Shown piece by piece: positions 1 to 12,702 of a stretch of DNA of 64,000 nt. The translations under genes were made by a program, and so were the position numbers. Numbering within the stretch: the first letter of the stretch is position 1; each line of letters opens with the position of its first letter. The notes beneath the pieces were generated by a model. It searched no databases and was not told where the DNA came from. It saw only the letters and a list, made by a program, of their open reading frames with translations. The DNA is from Marinobacter sp. (GTDB taxonomy: Bacteria > Pseudomonadota > Gammaproteobacteria > Pseudomonadales > Oleiphilaceae), in contig JACIZI010000020.1 in NCBI GenBank assembly GCA_014359475.1, positions 1 to 64,000 of the forward strand, in the 5' to 3' direction.

Positions 1-1184
<1,184 letters not shown>

Positions 1185-1185
<1 letters not shown>

Positions 1186-2306
1186 TATATCCGCCCCAAC
1201 GCTTTCTCCGGTGACCGGTTGCCCGCAAACGCCTCCAGGGTGGACTGCAGTTGCGATATATCGAAATCGCCGGTCACAACGGCATCCCCCAGGGCATTCA
1301 ACAACACCAGACGTAAGTGACCATCCACATTTTTCTTGTCAACCGCCATCAGCTCCATGAAATCGGACGGAGTCATTTCAACAGGCGGCACCTCTGGCAG
1401 CGCAGCCCGGCTGATCAGCCTGTTCACCCGCCGGACATCCGCCTCACCGAGCATGCCCAGCCTCCCGGAAAGATCGGCCGCCATGCGCATGCCGGTGCCT
1501 ACCGCCTCGCCATGCAGCCAGTTACCATAGCCGGCAAAGGTTTCGATGGCATGGCCAAAGGTGTGGCCAAGATTGAGAACCGCTCGCAGGCCGCCTTCTC
1601 TTTCATCCTGTGCTACCACGTCCGCCTTGCAGGCACAGGAACGGTAAATGGCTTCCACCATGATCTCTGCATCCAGCGCCATCAGCTGCTCGATGTGGTC
1701 TTCCAGCCAGGCGAGGAACGACACATCACGGATCAGGCCATACTTGATGACTTCGGCAACGCCTGCCGAAACTTCACGGGGAGGTAATGTCGTCAGGGTA
1801 GCGGTATCAATCAGCACCACTTCCGGTTGATGGAAGGCACCAATCATGTTTTTGCCCAGCGGGTGGTTAATGCCGGTCTTGCCACCCACAGAGGAGTCCA
1901 CTTGAGAAAGCAGTGTGGTGGGAATCTGGATAAAGGGCACACCACGCTGGTAAGCCGCGGCGGCAAAGCCGGTCATATCGCCGACAACTCCGCCGCCCAA
2001 CGCAATCAGCGTGGTTTTCCGACTGTGACGATGCGCCAGCAGGCCGTCGAAAATCAGGTTCAGGGTCTGCCAGTTCTTGTACTTCTCACCATCGGGCAGC
2101 ACTACCGTATCCACCGTTTTGCCTGCAAAACAGCGGCGGGCTGCATCCAGGTATAACGGGGCAACCGTCTCATTGCTGACGATCATCACCCGGTCGCCCG
2201 CCACCCAGGGCGTCAGATCCATCGTCCCAAGATAGCCACTGCCGATCAGAATGGGGTAACTGCGGTCACCCAGCTCCACACGAAGCTCTCGGTTGGGACT
2301 ATGCAT
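1185..2306 (-). CDS. aroB: 3-dehydroquinate synthase
   Basis: This 373-residue protein converts DAHP to 3-dehydroquinate, step two of the shikimate pathway, using NAD and a divalent metal. The NAD-binding stretch [19 protein letters not shown] is near residue 105, followed by [19 protein letters not shown]. The metal-site segment [11 protein letters not shown] is near residue 245. Length matches the family (about 360). It overlaps aroK upstream by 8 nt and the damX-like gene downstream by 1 nt, so the three form one operon. Confidence 0.97.
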
Positions 2307-2865
2307 GATTCCTGCCTTCCTTCTTCAGATTCCTGCGCTGCCTGGGCGTTCTCGGATGAATTTTATTGATTAACTGGCGGACCACCAGGCGGGGGCTCTT
2401 CTTGTCAGTAAACATCACGATGTCCGCAAGTTCGGTGTAGATTGGATTACGTATCTCGAACAAACGGCGCAACACGGCTTCCGGGTCATCTTGCTGAAGC
2501 AGCGGCCGGTTGCGATCCTTGCGGGTTCGCTCCACCTGCTGCTCGATGGAAGCCTTCAGATAAATCACCAGCGCGTCACGGGTCAGCAGCTCGTGGTTTT
2601 CCGGCTTCATCACCGCACCACCTCCGGTGGCGATTACCACACCGGCCTTCCCGGCGAGCTCTCCCAACATGGCGGTTTCCCGGTGCCGGAACCCCTCCTC
2701 ACCTTCAACATCGAAGATCCAGGGAATATTGGCACCGCAGCGTTCTTCGATAATCCGGTCGGAGTCAAGAAAACCGTAACCCAGCTCCTTCGCCAGTAAA
2801 CGGCCAATGGTGCTTTTGCCCGCTCCCATGGGGCCGACCAGCACAATTCGTTTCGGCAAATCCAT
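2299..2865 (-). CDS. aroK: Shikimate kinase
   Basis: This 188-residue enzyme phosphorylates shikimate with ATP. The Walker A motif [12 protein letters not shown] is near residue 12. The shikimate-binding DSDR segment is near residue 35, and GGGAVM near residue 80 is the usual substrate-contact loop. The lid region carries RKDRNRPLL. It is the first gene of aroK-aroB-damX. The 3' end overlaps the aroB start by 8 nt. A strong terminator separates it from pilQ, so it probably uses a promoter in 2866-2945 or partial readthrough. Confidence 0.96.
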   Translation of the reverse strand: MDLPKRIVLVGPMGAGKSTIGRLLAKELGYGFLDSDRIIEERCGANIPWIFDVEGEEGFRHRETAMLGELAGKAGVVIATGGGAVMKPENHELLTRDALVIYLKASIEQQVERTRKDRNRPLLQQDDPEAVLRRLFEIRNPIYTELADIVMFTDKKSPRLVVRQLINKIHPRTPRQRRNLKKEGRNHA

Positions 2866-2944
2866 AACATCTGCTCGTCATCATTCAGGCGAAAGAGAAT
2901 ATCACAGGGCCGGCACCAGCATAAGCGGCGGCCCACATCAGCAT

Positions 2945-2984
2945 AAAAAAAGCCGTCAGTTCCTTGCGGAACTGACGGCTTTTA
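2945..2984 (-). terminator. Intrinsic terminator after pilQ
   Basis: A 15-bp perfect stem (2949-2963 with 2968-2982) with a 4-nt loop is followed on the minus strand by a run of seven T. It lies just after the pilQ stop at 2998 and before aroK. Confidence 0.9.
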
Positions 2985-2997
2985 ACAGCCTTGAAGC

Positions 2998-5127
2998 TTA
3001 CCGGATTATATCGTTCTTGAGAATCTTCGGTGTGATGAAGATCAACAGCTCACTCCGCTCATCAATGTGCTGTGTGCGCTTGAACAGCCGCCCGAGGTAG
3101 GGGATGTCTCCCAGGAAAGGTGTCTTGGTGATATTGGTAGCCACTTCAGACTGGAAAATACCGCCCAGAACCACGGTCTCACCGTTGCCCACCAGCACCT
3201 GGGTGGTCACGGAGTTGGTGTTGATCGCCGGGATACCGGCTGTGACCTCACCCCGGGAGTCCTGGTTCACCACCAGATCCATGATGATCTTGTCATCCGG
3301 CGTAATCTGCGGAGTCACTTCAAGTGACAACACCGCTTCCTTGAATTCCACGTTGGTGGCACCACTGGAGGTCGCCTCCTGATACGGAATTTCCTCACCA
3401 GACTTGATGCTGGCAGTCTGGCGGTCAGCAGTAACAACCCGTGGCTGGGAAACCACTTCCGCCTTACCGTCAGTTTCCAGGGCAGACAGCTCCAGGTCCA
3501 CCAGGAAGTCGCTGCTGCCCCAGCCGATGGCAAAGGAAGAGGCGCCGGTCTCGGTCACACCCAGATCTACGGCCAGGGCACCCGGGAACGTGATATCACC
3601 GGAGCCGCCCCTGGCCGCATCCCGTGCCTCGCCAACGGCACCCAGGGAGCCGCCCACGGAAATCACATCGTCGCCACTGACATCATAGGCGGCTCCGCCC
3701 CAACGGATACCCAGGTTTTCCGCCACATTCGTCTGGGCGCGAACAATGCGCGCTTCGATGGATACCTGACGCACCGGCACATCCCAGGTGTTCACCAACC
3801 GGCGCATCTCTTCCAGCTTTTCAGCGGTTTCACGAACACTGATCGTGTTGGTGCGCGCATCAGAGGATATGAAGCCACGATCAGAGATCAGCTCCTTGTC
3901 CGCCTGGATCAGCGCCACAATATCCGCCGCCTTGGCGTAGTTCACCTGAATGATGTCCAGACGCACCGGAGCGAGTTCAGCGATCTGCTTGCTGGTTTCC
4001 AGCTCCAGCTTCTCCCGGGCAGCGATTTCCTCTGCCGGCGCAACCAGCAGCACGTTACCGATCTGGCGCTTGTCCAGGCCCTTGGTCTTCAGGATAAGAT
4101 CGAGCGCCTGGTCCCAGGGTACATTCTGTAAACGCAGGGTAATGCTGCCACTTACCGTATCACTGGCCACCAGGTTCAGGCCGGTAAAGTCCGCAATCAG
4201 CTGCAGCACTGAGCGCACTTCGATATCCTGGAAGTTAAGAGACAGCTTTTCACCGGTGTACGGGAACTTCTCTTCTTTCCGGGCGGCAGCCTCCTGTTCG
4301 GACAGCTGCTCCACACTGACGACAAAGCTGGAACCGGTCTGATACGCGATGTAGTCGTAACTGCCCTCCGGGACAATCTCCACCACAGCAGCACCGTCTT
4401 CAGTAAAGGTATCCACACGGGTAACCGGCGTCGCAAAATCCGTCACGTCGAGGCGGCGACGCAAACGATCCGGCACCGACGCTTCTTCCATGGTCAGCCG
4501 AATCTTGCCTGCCCGCTCCGTGAGGTCCACAGGGGTGCCGGGGTTACCGAGATCAACAATGACCCGCCCTTCCCCGTCGCGACCGCGACGGAAGTCCACA
4601 TCCGCCAACGCATTACCGGATGCCGGCCGGCCTGACGATGAACCCGCTGGCACAGATGTCGGAGGGGGAGCGGAAGAAACAGCACTGCCGGTACCTTCGG
4701 AGCCAATCGTCAATACCACCGAATTCTGGTCACGACGGGTCTCATAAGGAACCAGCTCCACCAGGTTGAAGATCAGCCGGGTTCGATCCTTGGCTTCTAC
4801 TACCGTCATGCTCTGGGCATTTCCGCCTCCCAGCGGCACGCTGCGGGATTCGAGCCCGTTCGTGGTATTGCGCAGGTCCGCGACAATCCGGGCCGGCTCC
4901 TCGATGGAGTAACTGGATGGCTCGGGAGGCTGGCCGTCAAATGACAGGGTCACCTCGGTACGATCTCCGGGCAGCGATGAGAATGTCACATCCTCCAGCG
5001 TGACCGCACCGGCCAGGCCGGACCATAACCCAAAAGCTATAACGCTGGCGTATACATTGAGTTTTCTGAACATCGCTAGCCTCGACCCTAAACTTTTTTG
5101 TTCGTGCATGTTTCTTTCAGTCATCAT
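2998..5127 (-). CDS. pilQ: Type IV pilus outer-membrane secretin PilQ
   Basis: This 709-residue protein forms the outer-membrane ring through which the type IV pilus passes. Two AMIN (peptidoglycan-binding) regions occupy roughly residues 40-260. A secretin/TonB short N-terminal (STN) domain begins near FSLNFQDIEVRSVLQLIAD-like sequence around residue 300, then N-domains and the secretin core with VPLLGDIPYLGRLFK-type sequence near the end. The start at 5127 has a strong ribosome site (AAGGAG, 7 nt upstream). An internal ATG at 5073 also has GAGG and would give a more compact signal peptide. Last gene of pilMNOPQ. Confidence 0.96.
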   Translation of the reverse strand: MMTERNMHEQKSLGSRLAMFRKLNVYASVIAFGLWSGLAGAVTLEDVTFSSLPGDRTEVTLSFDGQPPEPSSYSIEEPARIVADLRNTTNGLESRSVPLGGGNAQSMTVVEAKDRTRLIFNLVELVPYETRRDQNSVVLTIGSEGTGSAVSSAPPPTSVPAGSSSGRPASGNALADVDFRRGRDGEGRVIVDLGNPGTPVDLTERAGKIRLTMEEASVPDRLRRRLDVTDFATPVTRVDTFTEDGAAVVEIVPEGSYDYIAYQTGSSFVVSVEQLSEQEAAARKEEKFPYTGEKLSLNFQDIEVRSVLQLIADFTGLNLVASDTVSGSITLRLQNVPWDQALDLILKTKGLDKRQIGNVLLVAPAEEIAAREKLELETSKQIAELAPVRLDIIQVNYAKAADIVALIQADKELISDRGFISSDARTNTISVRETAEKLEEMRRLVNTWDVPVRQVSIEARIVRAQTNVAENLGIRWGGAAYDVSGDDVISVGGSLGAVGEARDAARGGSGDITFPGALAVDLGVTETGASSFAIGWGSSDFLVDLELSALETDGKAEVVSQPRVVTADRQTASIKSGEEIPYQEATSSGATNVEFKEAVLSLEVTPQITPDDKIIMDLVVNQDSRGEVTAGIPAINTNSVTTQVLVGNGETVVLGGIFQSEVATNITKTPFLGDIPYLGRLFKRTQHIDERSELLIFITPKILKNDIIR

Positions 5128-5138
5128 GGTGGCGCTCC

Positions 5139-5687
5139 TTAGCCCTCATTCTCATCCAGCGAGAGGGAACGCGGGCGCTCGACCCATCCGCCCCGGCCAT
5201 TGGGAACAATTTCGATAATTTCGACGCGCGTGTCGTTGATACCGACAATGCGCCCGTAATTCTGACCCACATAGTTTCCGGTTCTGACCCGGTGAACGCC
5301 ACCGCTTGGATCACGAATCAGCGCATACCGACCGCCATCGTAGCCCGTTAGTGTACCAACCATTGCAAGATCATTCAGGCTGTAGGTCTCAAGAACTTCC
5401 GGCGGACGATCCAGATCAGGCTCTACACCACTCACCGGCTTTTGCTCAACCATGGTCAGCTGCACATCCATCGGCGGATCAAACGGCGACCGCCGATCCG
5501 CCGCCGAGTAGGTGAAAGCTTCATAGGCCTGAAACTCGGGAAGGGGTTCCACGTGTCCGCGGGGCTTTGACCGCGTCTCGCTCATGAACCTGTCAAGGTC
5601 GGAAAAACCGCCACTTTGGGAACAGGCCGCCAGGATCGGCAACAGACAGAGCCCGAGCCAGGCTTTTCCTGCATGCTGTTTTGCCAT
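5139..5687 (-). CDS. pilP: Type IV pilus inner-membrane lipoprotein PilP
   Basis: This 182-residue lipoprotein links the PilN/PilO inner-membrane complex to the PilQ secretin. The signal peptide ends in the lipobox LAAC, with the lipidated Cys at residue 22. An unstructured Pro-rich linker follows, then the beta-sandwich domain from about residue 95, containing YSLNDLAMVGTL and the conserved RVRTGNYVGQNYGRI segment that contacts PilQ in known homologues. It lies 2 nt after pilO and 11 nt before pilQ. Confidence 0.95.
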   Translation of the reverse strand: MAKQHAGKAWLGLCLLPILAACSQSGGFSDLDRFMSETRSKPRGHVEPLPEFQAYEAFTYSAADRRSPFDPPMDVQLTMVEQKPVSGVEPDLDRPPEVLETYSLNDLAMVGTLTGYDGGRYALIRDPSGGVHRVRTGNYVGQNYGRIVGINDTRVEIIEIVPNGRGGWVERPRSLSLDENEG

Positions 5688-5689
5688 GC

Positions 5690-6304
5690 TTATTCTCCAG
5701 CCCGGTAGCGGTAGGTACGGGCAACCACCTGCATATCCAGCTGGTCCCCCGTTTTTCCGCTTGTTGGTTGAATGGTGAGGTCATGCAGGGTCACGATGCG
5801 CGGCAGGCCCGCAACACTGCTGACGAAACTGGCGAGTTCATGATAGCCACCCGACACCCGGATATTAATCGGCAGTTCGGCATAGAAATCCCGGGTCACC
5901 TCCGGCTGCAGCTTGATCTCCTTCAGGCTCAGGCCTGAACCCAAAGCCGTATTGGTAATATCTTCCAGAAGCCCCGGTACCTCCGTCTCACCAGGTAGCT
6001 GGCGCACCAATGCGCCGAACGTTTCTTCCATTTCCTCCATCTGGGCCTTGAAGGTATCCAGGTTAGCCACCCGGTATGCCTTCTGCTCGTATTTTTCCCG
6101 CAGCTCCTGTTCCTGCTGCTCCACGCGCTCAAGCTGTGCGTACTGGTCCTTGATAAAGAACCAGTAGCCACCGCCCAGGACCAGACCGAACACAATGAGC
6201 GCCACGATGGCCTTTACAGGTGCCGGCCAGACACCCGCGTTGTTGAGATCGAGGTCGTTGATATCGAATTCATTGAGATTTTTCAGCGAGTCCGCGAGGC
6301 TCAT
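5690..6304 (-). CDS. pilO: Type IV pilus inner-membrane assembly protein PilO
   Basis: This 204-residue bitopic protein pairs with PilN. One membrane segment lies at about residues 30-50 (VKAIVALIVFGLVLGGGYWFF). A coiled coil follows (QLERVEQQEQELREKYEQ), then a ferredoxin-like periplasmic domain. The start overlaps the pilN stop by 4 nt, which supports translational coupling within pilMNOPQ. Confidence 0.95.
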   Translation of the reverse strand: MSLADSLKNLNEFDINDLDLNNAGVWPAPVKAIVALIVFGLVLGGGYWFFIKDQYAQLERVEQQEQELREKYEQKAYRVANLDTFKAQMEEMEETFGALVRQLPGETEVPGLLEDITNTALGSGLSLKEIKLQPEVTRDFYAELPINIRVSGGYHELASFVSSVAGLPRIVTLHDLTIQPTSGKTGDQLDMQVVARTYRYRAGE

Positions 6305-6866
6305 TTTTTCCCCTCCCCTTCGGGCTCAGGCGTTTTCTGCTTTACCGACAGGTTGAACTGGCTGTAACCGGCACGGCTGCTGTCTGCAGCAGACACATTG
6401 GCCAGGTTGGGATCAGTAAACCAGTCAGACTCCTCGAAACGTCGCATCAGGGCAGAGATACGGCTATTGGACTCCGCCATCCCGACGATATCGATCTGGT
6501 CACCATTCTTCTTCAGGCTTTTGTAAAAGAGCCCGTCCGGCAGAGTACGGACCAGCTCGTCAAAGACCCGCACAATGACCGGCCGTTTACCTTGCAGATC
6601 CTGGATAACCCGCATCCGCGAGAGCAGTTCTTCCCGCTGGCGCTTCAGGTCTTCGATTTCCTTTATCTGCTTGTCCAGCTCTTTCATCGCCGTTTCAATG
6701 TAGGCATTGCGGGACTGTTGATAAGAAATGCGGCTGTCCATGTCGGACTTCCATAAAAATGCGAGGCCCGCCGCAATCACGACCGCCCCGACAATCATGA
6801 CGATAAACTGCTGCTGTTTCTCCGCCCGGAGCTCTTCACGCCAGGGTCTGAGGTTAATCTTCGCCA

Positions 6867-6867
<1 letters not shown>
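6301..6867 (-). CDS. pilN: Type IV pilus inner-membrane assembly protein PilN
   Basis: This 188-residue protein opens with the family's PilM-binding tail INLRPWREE (typical INLLPWRE). A membrane segment lies at about residues 20-40 (FIVMIVGAVVIAAGLAFLW), then a coiled coil and a small periplasmic domain. The N-terminal tail docks into cytoplasmic PilM in known systems. The start overlaps the pilM stop by 1 nt and the stop overlaps the pilO start by 4 nt. Confidence 0.95.
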
Positions 6868-8116
<1,249 letters not shown>

Positions 8117-10636
8117 ATGTCCCGACTGTTTCGCACATCCCGACTTCTCGCATGGCTTTTCCTGCTCGGTCTGAGTGTCACTATTCTGATCGGCTCCGGC
8201 TTTTACCTTTACCTTCGGCCGGGACTGCCCGCCGTAGAGCAACTGATGGATATCAGGTTGCAGACACCCCTTCGGGTCTACAGCGCGGATGACAAATTAA
8301 TAGCAGAATTCGGCGAAAAGAGAAGGGCACCGGTCACAATCGAACAGATCCCTACAATTCAGTTACATGCCTTTCTGGCCGCGGAAGATGCCCGTTTTTA
8401 CGAGCATTTCGGAGTCGACATCAGAGGCCTGGTGCGGGCTGCCGTGGAACTGATCTCTACCGGACAGATCCGGTCCGGGGGCAGCACCATCACAATGCAG
8501 GTTGCAAAAAATTACTTTTTGTCACGGGACAGGACCTTTATCCGGAAGTTCAACGAGATACTTCTGGCACTTCAGATCGAGCGTGAACTGGAAAAAGACC
8601 AAATCCTGGAGCTGTATCTGAACAAGATCTATCTGGGCAACCGTGCCTATGGTCTGGCCGCGGCCGCTCAGGTTTACTACAACAAGCCGGTCAGCGAACT
8701 CAGTCTTGCCCAGATGGCAATGCTGGCCGGTCTGCCGAAAGCGCCCTCGGCTTACAACCCGCTGGCGGATCCCGAGCGGGCAAAAGCACGCCGCAACTGG
8801 ATTCTCGGCCGCATGCGTGACCTGGGCTACATCACCCGGGACGCCTGGGAACTGGCCGCATCAGCACCGATCACCGCAGACTACCACGTTGTGTCCAGCG
8901 AACTGGAAGCAGGGCATGTTGCGGAAATGGCCAGAAGCGAAATGATAAAAAGATTCGGCGACGATGCCTACAACGATGGCTACTCCGTCACTGTCACCAT
9001 TGACAGCACCAAGCAGCGCGCTGCGGTTGATGCCCTGCAAGCGGGCCTTGAAGCCTATGACCGGCGGCACGGGTTTCGGGGTCCCATCGGCACCGTGGAA
9101 GAGGAGCAGTTGGTGCCAGGCAATCTGAAAAACCTGATGGCCAACTACCGCTCGGTGGGCTCACTGGCTCCGGCAGTGGTGACCGGAGTGGACGACAACG
9201 CCGGCCTCACGACCCTTTACGCCCGCGGAATCGGCCCGGTGGAGATGCCTTTTGAAACCATGCAATGGGCCCGGCGCCACAAGACAGAGAGCCTGACCGG
9301 ACCCCGGCCGGAAAAACCTTCAGATGTACTCGCTACGGGGAACGTTGTGTATGTAAAACCCATGGCTCACGAACCTGCCACCGGAACCGACGAACGCCCC
9401 GAAGGTGAGAAGGGTAACGGCGAGCAAGTCATCTCCGCCCTCCCGCAGGTAAGCCTTGCCCAGCTGCCGGACGTACAGGGTGCGCTGGTCTCACTGAATG
9501 CCCGTAACGGAGCTGTCGAAGCCCTGACCGGCGGCTACAGCTTCAGCTACAACAAATACAACCGGGCCACCCAGGCACTGCGCCAGCCAGGCTCCACATT
9601 CAAACCTTTCCTCTACCTGTCTGCACTGGAGAAGGGTCTGACTCCGGCCACAATATTCAACGATGCCCCCATCGTTTTTGATGACAAAGAGCTGGAAACC
9701 GTCTGGCGCCCGCAAAATTCTTCCGGACAATTCTACGGCCCTACACGCCTGCGGGAGGCTCTCTACAGCTCCCGCAACCTGGTATCCATCCGGCTGCTGC
9801 GGGATCTGGGTGTCCCCTACGTGCTGGACTACCTGGAACAGCTGCACATTCCCATCGAACACATGCAGAAGGATCTGTCCCTGGCACTGGGGAGCGGGCA
9901 ATTGACGCCCATGCAACTGGCCAGAGGATTTGCTGTCATCGCCAACGGCGGTCACGACGTAACGCCATACCTGATCGAAACCATTCGGAATGCTGCAGGA
10001 GAGATCATCTACCAGGCGCCGGAAGTGGTTTTCTGCGAGAGTGAAGAAGATTGCACCAAAAAGGCTGAAGAAAAAACAGCCGGCGAAGCCGCCTTGCCGG
10101 CGGACAACGAAGCACCACAGCAAACATTCCAGAGAGGCGTGAGGTATGCGGAACGGCTGGCAGACAAACGCTCCGTCTACATACTGCACTCCATGCTTCA
10201 GGACGTGATCAGGCGCGGCACCGGCCGGCGGGCACTGGCGCTGGGTCGTCCGGATATTGCCGGTAAGACCGGCACAACCAATAACCAGCGGGATGCCTGG
10301 TTTGTCGGGTTCAACCTGCGCATTGCCACCGCCGCCTGGGTCGGGTTCGATGATTCATCCCCCCTCGGCAGGGGCGAATATGGTGCCCGCGCCGCCTTGC
10401 CCATCTGGCTTGACTATATGAAAGTGGCGCTGAGCGGCACTTCCCCGGCGACCATGCCACGCCCTAATGGCATTGTCAGTGTGCGCATCGACCCTGAAAC
10501 CGGCAAGCGCGCCTCCGCTGACCAGGAGGATGCCGTATTCGAACTGTTCCCGGAAGAACTGGCACCGCCAGCCCTGGAAAACAAGGAGGGCAGCGGCTCC
10601 GGCAATGGCGGCAGTGTACCCCAGGGCATCTTCTGA
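8117..10636 (+). CDS. mrcA: Penicillin-binding protein 1a (bifunctional transglycosylase/transpeptidase)
   Basis: This class A PBP polymerises and cross-links peptidoglycan. A signal-anchor helix lies near the N-terminus. The GT51 glycosyltransferase domain has EDARFYEHFGVD (catalytic Glu) and GGSTITMQVAKN. An OB-like insert follows, then the transpeptidase with QPGSTFKPFLY (SxxK), SSRN (SxN) and AGKTGTTNNQRDAWF (KTG). ATG at 8117 is used; an in-frame TTG at 8105 adds four residues and neither has a good ribosome site. Total length of about 840 fits PBP1a. It is divergent from pilM, as in pseudomonads. Confidence 0.96.
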   Translation: MSRLFRTSRLLAWLFLLGLSVTILIGSGFYLYLRPGLPAVEQLMDIRLQTPLRVYSADDKLIAEFGEKRRAPVTIEQIPTIQLHAFLAAEDARFYEHFGVDIRGLVRAAVELISTGQIRSGGSTITMQVAKNYFLSRDRTFIRKFNEILLALQIERELEKDQILELYLNKIYLGNRAYGLAAAAQVYYNKPVSELSLAQMAMLAGLPKAPSAYNPLADPERAKARRNWILGRMRDLGYITRDAWELAASAPITADYHVVSSELEAGHVAEMARSEMIKRFGDDAYNDGYSVTVTIDSTKQRAAVDALQAGLEAYDRRHGFRGPIGTVEEEQLVPGNLKNLMANYRSVGSLAPAVVTGVDDNAGLTTLYARGIGPVEMPFETMQWARRHKTESLTGPRPEKPSDVLATGNVVYVKPMAHEPATGTDERPEGEKGNGEQVISALPQVSLAQLPDVQGALVSLNARNGAVEALTGGYSFSYNKYNRATQALRQPGSTFKPFLYLSALEKGLTPATIFNDAPIVFDDKELETVWRPQNSSGQFYGPTRLREALYSSRNLVSIRLLRDLGVPYVLDYLEQLHIPIEHMQKDLSLALGSGQLTPMQLARGFAVIANGGHDVTPYLIETIRNAAGEIIYQAPEVVFCESEEDCTKKAEEKTAGEAALPADNEAPQQTFQRGVRYAERLADKRSVYILHSMLQDVIRRGTGRRALALGRPDIAGKTGTTNNQRDAWFVGFNLRIATAAWVGFDDSSPLGRGEYGARAALPIWLDYMKVALSGTSPATMPRPNGIVSVRIDPETGKRASADQEDAVFELFPEELAPPALENKEGSGSGNGGSVPQGIF

Positions 10637-10670
10637 TGCCCTGACAGTTCCGGCCACAAACACATGGCAC

Positions 10671-10704
10671 AAAAAAACCGGCGGGATCAACCGCCGGTTT
10701 TTTT
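10671..10704. terminator. Bidirectional terminator between mrcA and the malic enzyme gene
   Basis: A stem CCGGCGG/CCGCCGG (10678-10684 with 10691-10697) has a 6-nt loop and is flanked by A7 and T7. It can therefore end transcripts on both strands between two convergent genes. Confidence 0.92.
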
Positions 10705-10722
10705 GTTGGCCGTAATTACCTG

Positions 10723-11988
10723 TTACCTGATGTCATCGATGGACTTCAGGGGATAATGGGCCGGGTAAGGATTACGGGCAACGCCGGAATCCACAGCGGC
10801 ACGAGCCACAGCCGCAGGAACCACTTCCAGCAGGCGTACATCGAGGGGCTTCGGAATAATGTATTCTCTGCCGAATGCCAGACTGTCCACGCCGTAGGCT
10901 TCACAGATTTCCTTGGGAACCGGCTCCTTGGCCAGCTCGCGGATCGCGTGAACCGCTGCCACTTTCATTTCCTCGTTGATCGCGGTTGCACGAACATCCA
11001 GCGCACCGCGGAAAATGAACGGAAAGCCCAGCACGTTGTTCACCTGGTTCGGGTAGTCAGAGCGACCGGTCGCCATGATGAGGTCATCACGAACGGCCAG
11101 GGCCACTTCCGGGCTGATTTCCGGGTCCGGGTTGGAGCAGGCGAACACAACCGGGTTCGGGGCCATCTTTTTCAGCTGGTCAGCGGTCAGCAGGTCCGGG
11201 CCGGACAGGCCAAGGAACACGTCCGCACCGTCAATGGCATCGTCCAGAGTGCGACGATCGGTCTCATTCGCGAACATCGCCTTGTACTGATTCAGATCAT
11301 CACGACCAGAGTGGATCACACCCTTGCGGTCCAGCATAAAGATGTTCTCGGAACGAATGCCGCAGCTGATCAGCAGCTTCATACAAGCAATCGCAGCTGC
11401 GCCGGCACCCAGGCAGACCACCCTGGCCTCTTCAATCTTCTTGCCCTGCAACTCCAGGGCGTTGATCATGCCAGCTGCAGTCACAATGGCGGTGCCGTGC
11501 TGATCATCATGGAACACCGGTACATTGCAACGCTCGATCAGAGCACGTTCAATCTCAAAGCATTCCGGAGCCTTGATGTCTTCAAGGTTGATGCCACCGA
11601 AGGTATCAGCAATACGCTCAACCGTCTCAATAAACGCTTCCGGGCTTTCGGAATTCACTTCGATATCGAATACATCGATGCCGGCAAAGCGCTTGAACAG
11701 TACGCCTTTGCCTTCCATTACCGGCTTGCTCGCCAGCGGACCGAGATTACCCAGACCCAGGATAGCGGTACCGTCGGAAATAACGGCGACCAGGTTACCC
11801 TTGGCGGTGTACTTGTAAGCGTTCTCGGGGTCCTTCGCGATCTCGCGGACCGGCTCGGCAACCCCGGGGCTATACGCCAGAGAAAGATCGCGGGAGGTCT
11901 GGGTCGGCTTGGTGATTTCGACACTCAGCTTACCAGGCCGCGGCTTGGCGTGATATTCAAGGGCTGCTTCTTTCAGATCTTGAGACAT
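10723..11988 (-). CDS. NAD(P)-dependent malic enzyme, short form
   Basis: This enzyme oxidatively decarboxylates malate to pyruvate. The chosen start is ATG at 11988 (MSQDLKEAALEYH), giving 421 residues; the longer open frame upstream to 12189 shows no homology. SLAYSPGVAEP and DGTAILGLGNLGPLASKPVMEGK are the substrate and metal region. HDDQHGTAIV is near residue 160 and the Rossmann loop VVCLGAGAAAIACMKLL near residue 190. The phosphotransacetylase-like domain of long MaeB proteins is absent. It is convergent with mrcA. Confidence 0.93.
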   Translation of the reverse strand: MSQDLKEAALEYHAKPRPGKLSVEITKPTQTSRDLSLAYSPGVAEPVREIAKDPENAYKYTAKGNLVAVISDGTAILGLGNLGPLASKPVMEGKGVLFKRFAGIDVFDIEVNSESPEAFIETVERIADTFGGINLEDIKAPECFEIERALIERCNVPVFHDDQHGTAIVTAAGMINALELQGKKIEEARVVCLGAGAAAIACMKLLISCGIRSENIFMLDRKGVIHSGRDDLNQYKAMFANETDRRTLDDAIDGADVFLGLSGPDLLTADQLKKMAPNPVVFACSNPDPEISPEVALAVRDDLIMATGRSDYPNQVNNVLGFPFIFRGALDVRATAINEEMKVAAVHAIRELAKEPVPKEICEAYGVDSLAFGREYIIPKPLDVRLLEVVPAAVARAAVDSGVARNPYPAHYPLKSIDDIR

Positions 11989-12190
11989 TGCCACTGTTCC
12001 GTTTGTCACATTTATATAGATTGAGTCACCGGGCCGACGACCACAGGTTTTACGGCCACCGGACCCGACAGAGCGCGCCATTATGGACCTAAGGCGTGGC
12101 ACAGACAAGTACCACGCGGACATTCTGTAAACAGTCAATAAGGCAAATTGCGTACAACACAGAGCGCCTTGCAAGAAGCTCGCGCCCATG

Positions 12191-12216
12191 AAAAAAGCGC
12201 CCGCAGGCGCTTTCTT
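12191..12216 (-). terminator. rpmE terminator
   Basis: A stem AAAGCGCC/GGCGCTTT (12194-12201 with 12206-12213) has a 4-nt loop and a T-run on the minus strand. It lies about 45 nt past the rpmE stop. Confidence 0.85.
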
Positions 12217-12256
12217 GACGTTCCTTTGCGAGTCCCTGCCGGGACAACGCGGGCCC

Positions 12257-12472
12257 TCAGCCCTTCTTGATACGACCGCCGAAACGCTTCTGGAAGCGGT
12301 CGATACGGCCCGCCGTGTCCATCACCTTCTGCTTGCCGGTATAGAACGGGTGGCACTGTGAGCACACGTCCAGCTGCAGGTCGTGGGTATAAGTGGAACG
12401 GGTCTTGAAACTGTTACCGCAGGAACAGGTAGCGGTAATTTCTTCATACTTCGGGTGGATACCTTCTTTCAT
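12257..12472 (-). CDS. rpmE: Ribosomal protein bL31, zinc-binding form
   Basis: This large-subunit ribosomal protein of 71 residues starts at ATG 12472. AGAGG six nt upstream decides this start over the frame's upstream ATG at 12493. The four zinc ligands are Cys16, Cys18, Cys37 and Cys40 (CSCGN and CSQC), so this is the C+ form, normally repressed by Zur-controlled C- paralogues elsewhere in a genome. It is transcribed away from priA, as in E. coli and pseudomonads. Confidence 0.96.
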   Translation of the reverse strand: MKEGIHPKYEEITATCSCGNSFKTRSTYTHDLQLDVCSQCHPFYTGKQKVMDTAGRIDRFQKRFGGRIKKG

Positions 12473-12702
12473 GGCGAACCTCTTTACGGTCATGCCGCTA
12501 CCTGGTCACGGGAACCTCACAAGGCTCCGGGTGCCGGGCACCGCATGTTTGAATCCATCGGAAAGACGGGGCACAATCATGCCCTGCCTGAAACAGACCG
12601 CGAATCTTACTGGTTAACAACCATTCAGGCAAGCCCCGGATTACCCCAAAACCTCCGCCGGGGCCGGGCTTCGCCACCATCCATCACCCCGGGAACGCCA
12701 CC

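Noticed and set aside
10756-12024. 422-codon plus-strand frame opposite the malic enzyme
   Set aside because: Exact shadow of a gene with clear malic enzyme motifs.
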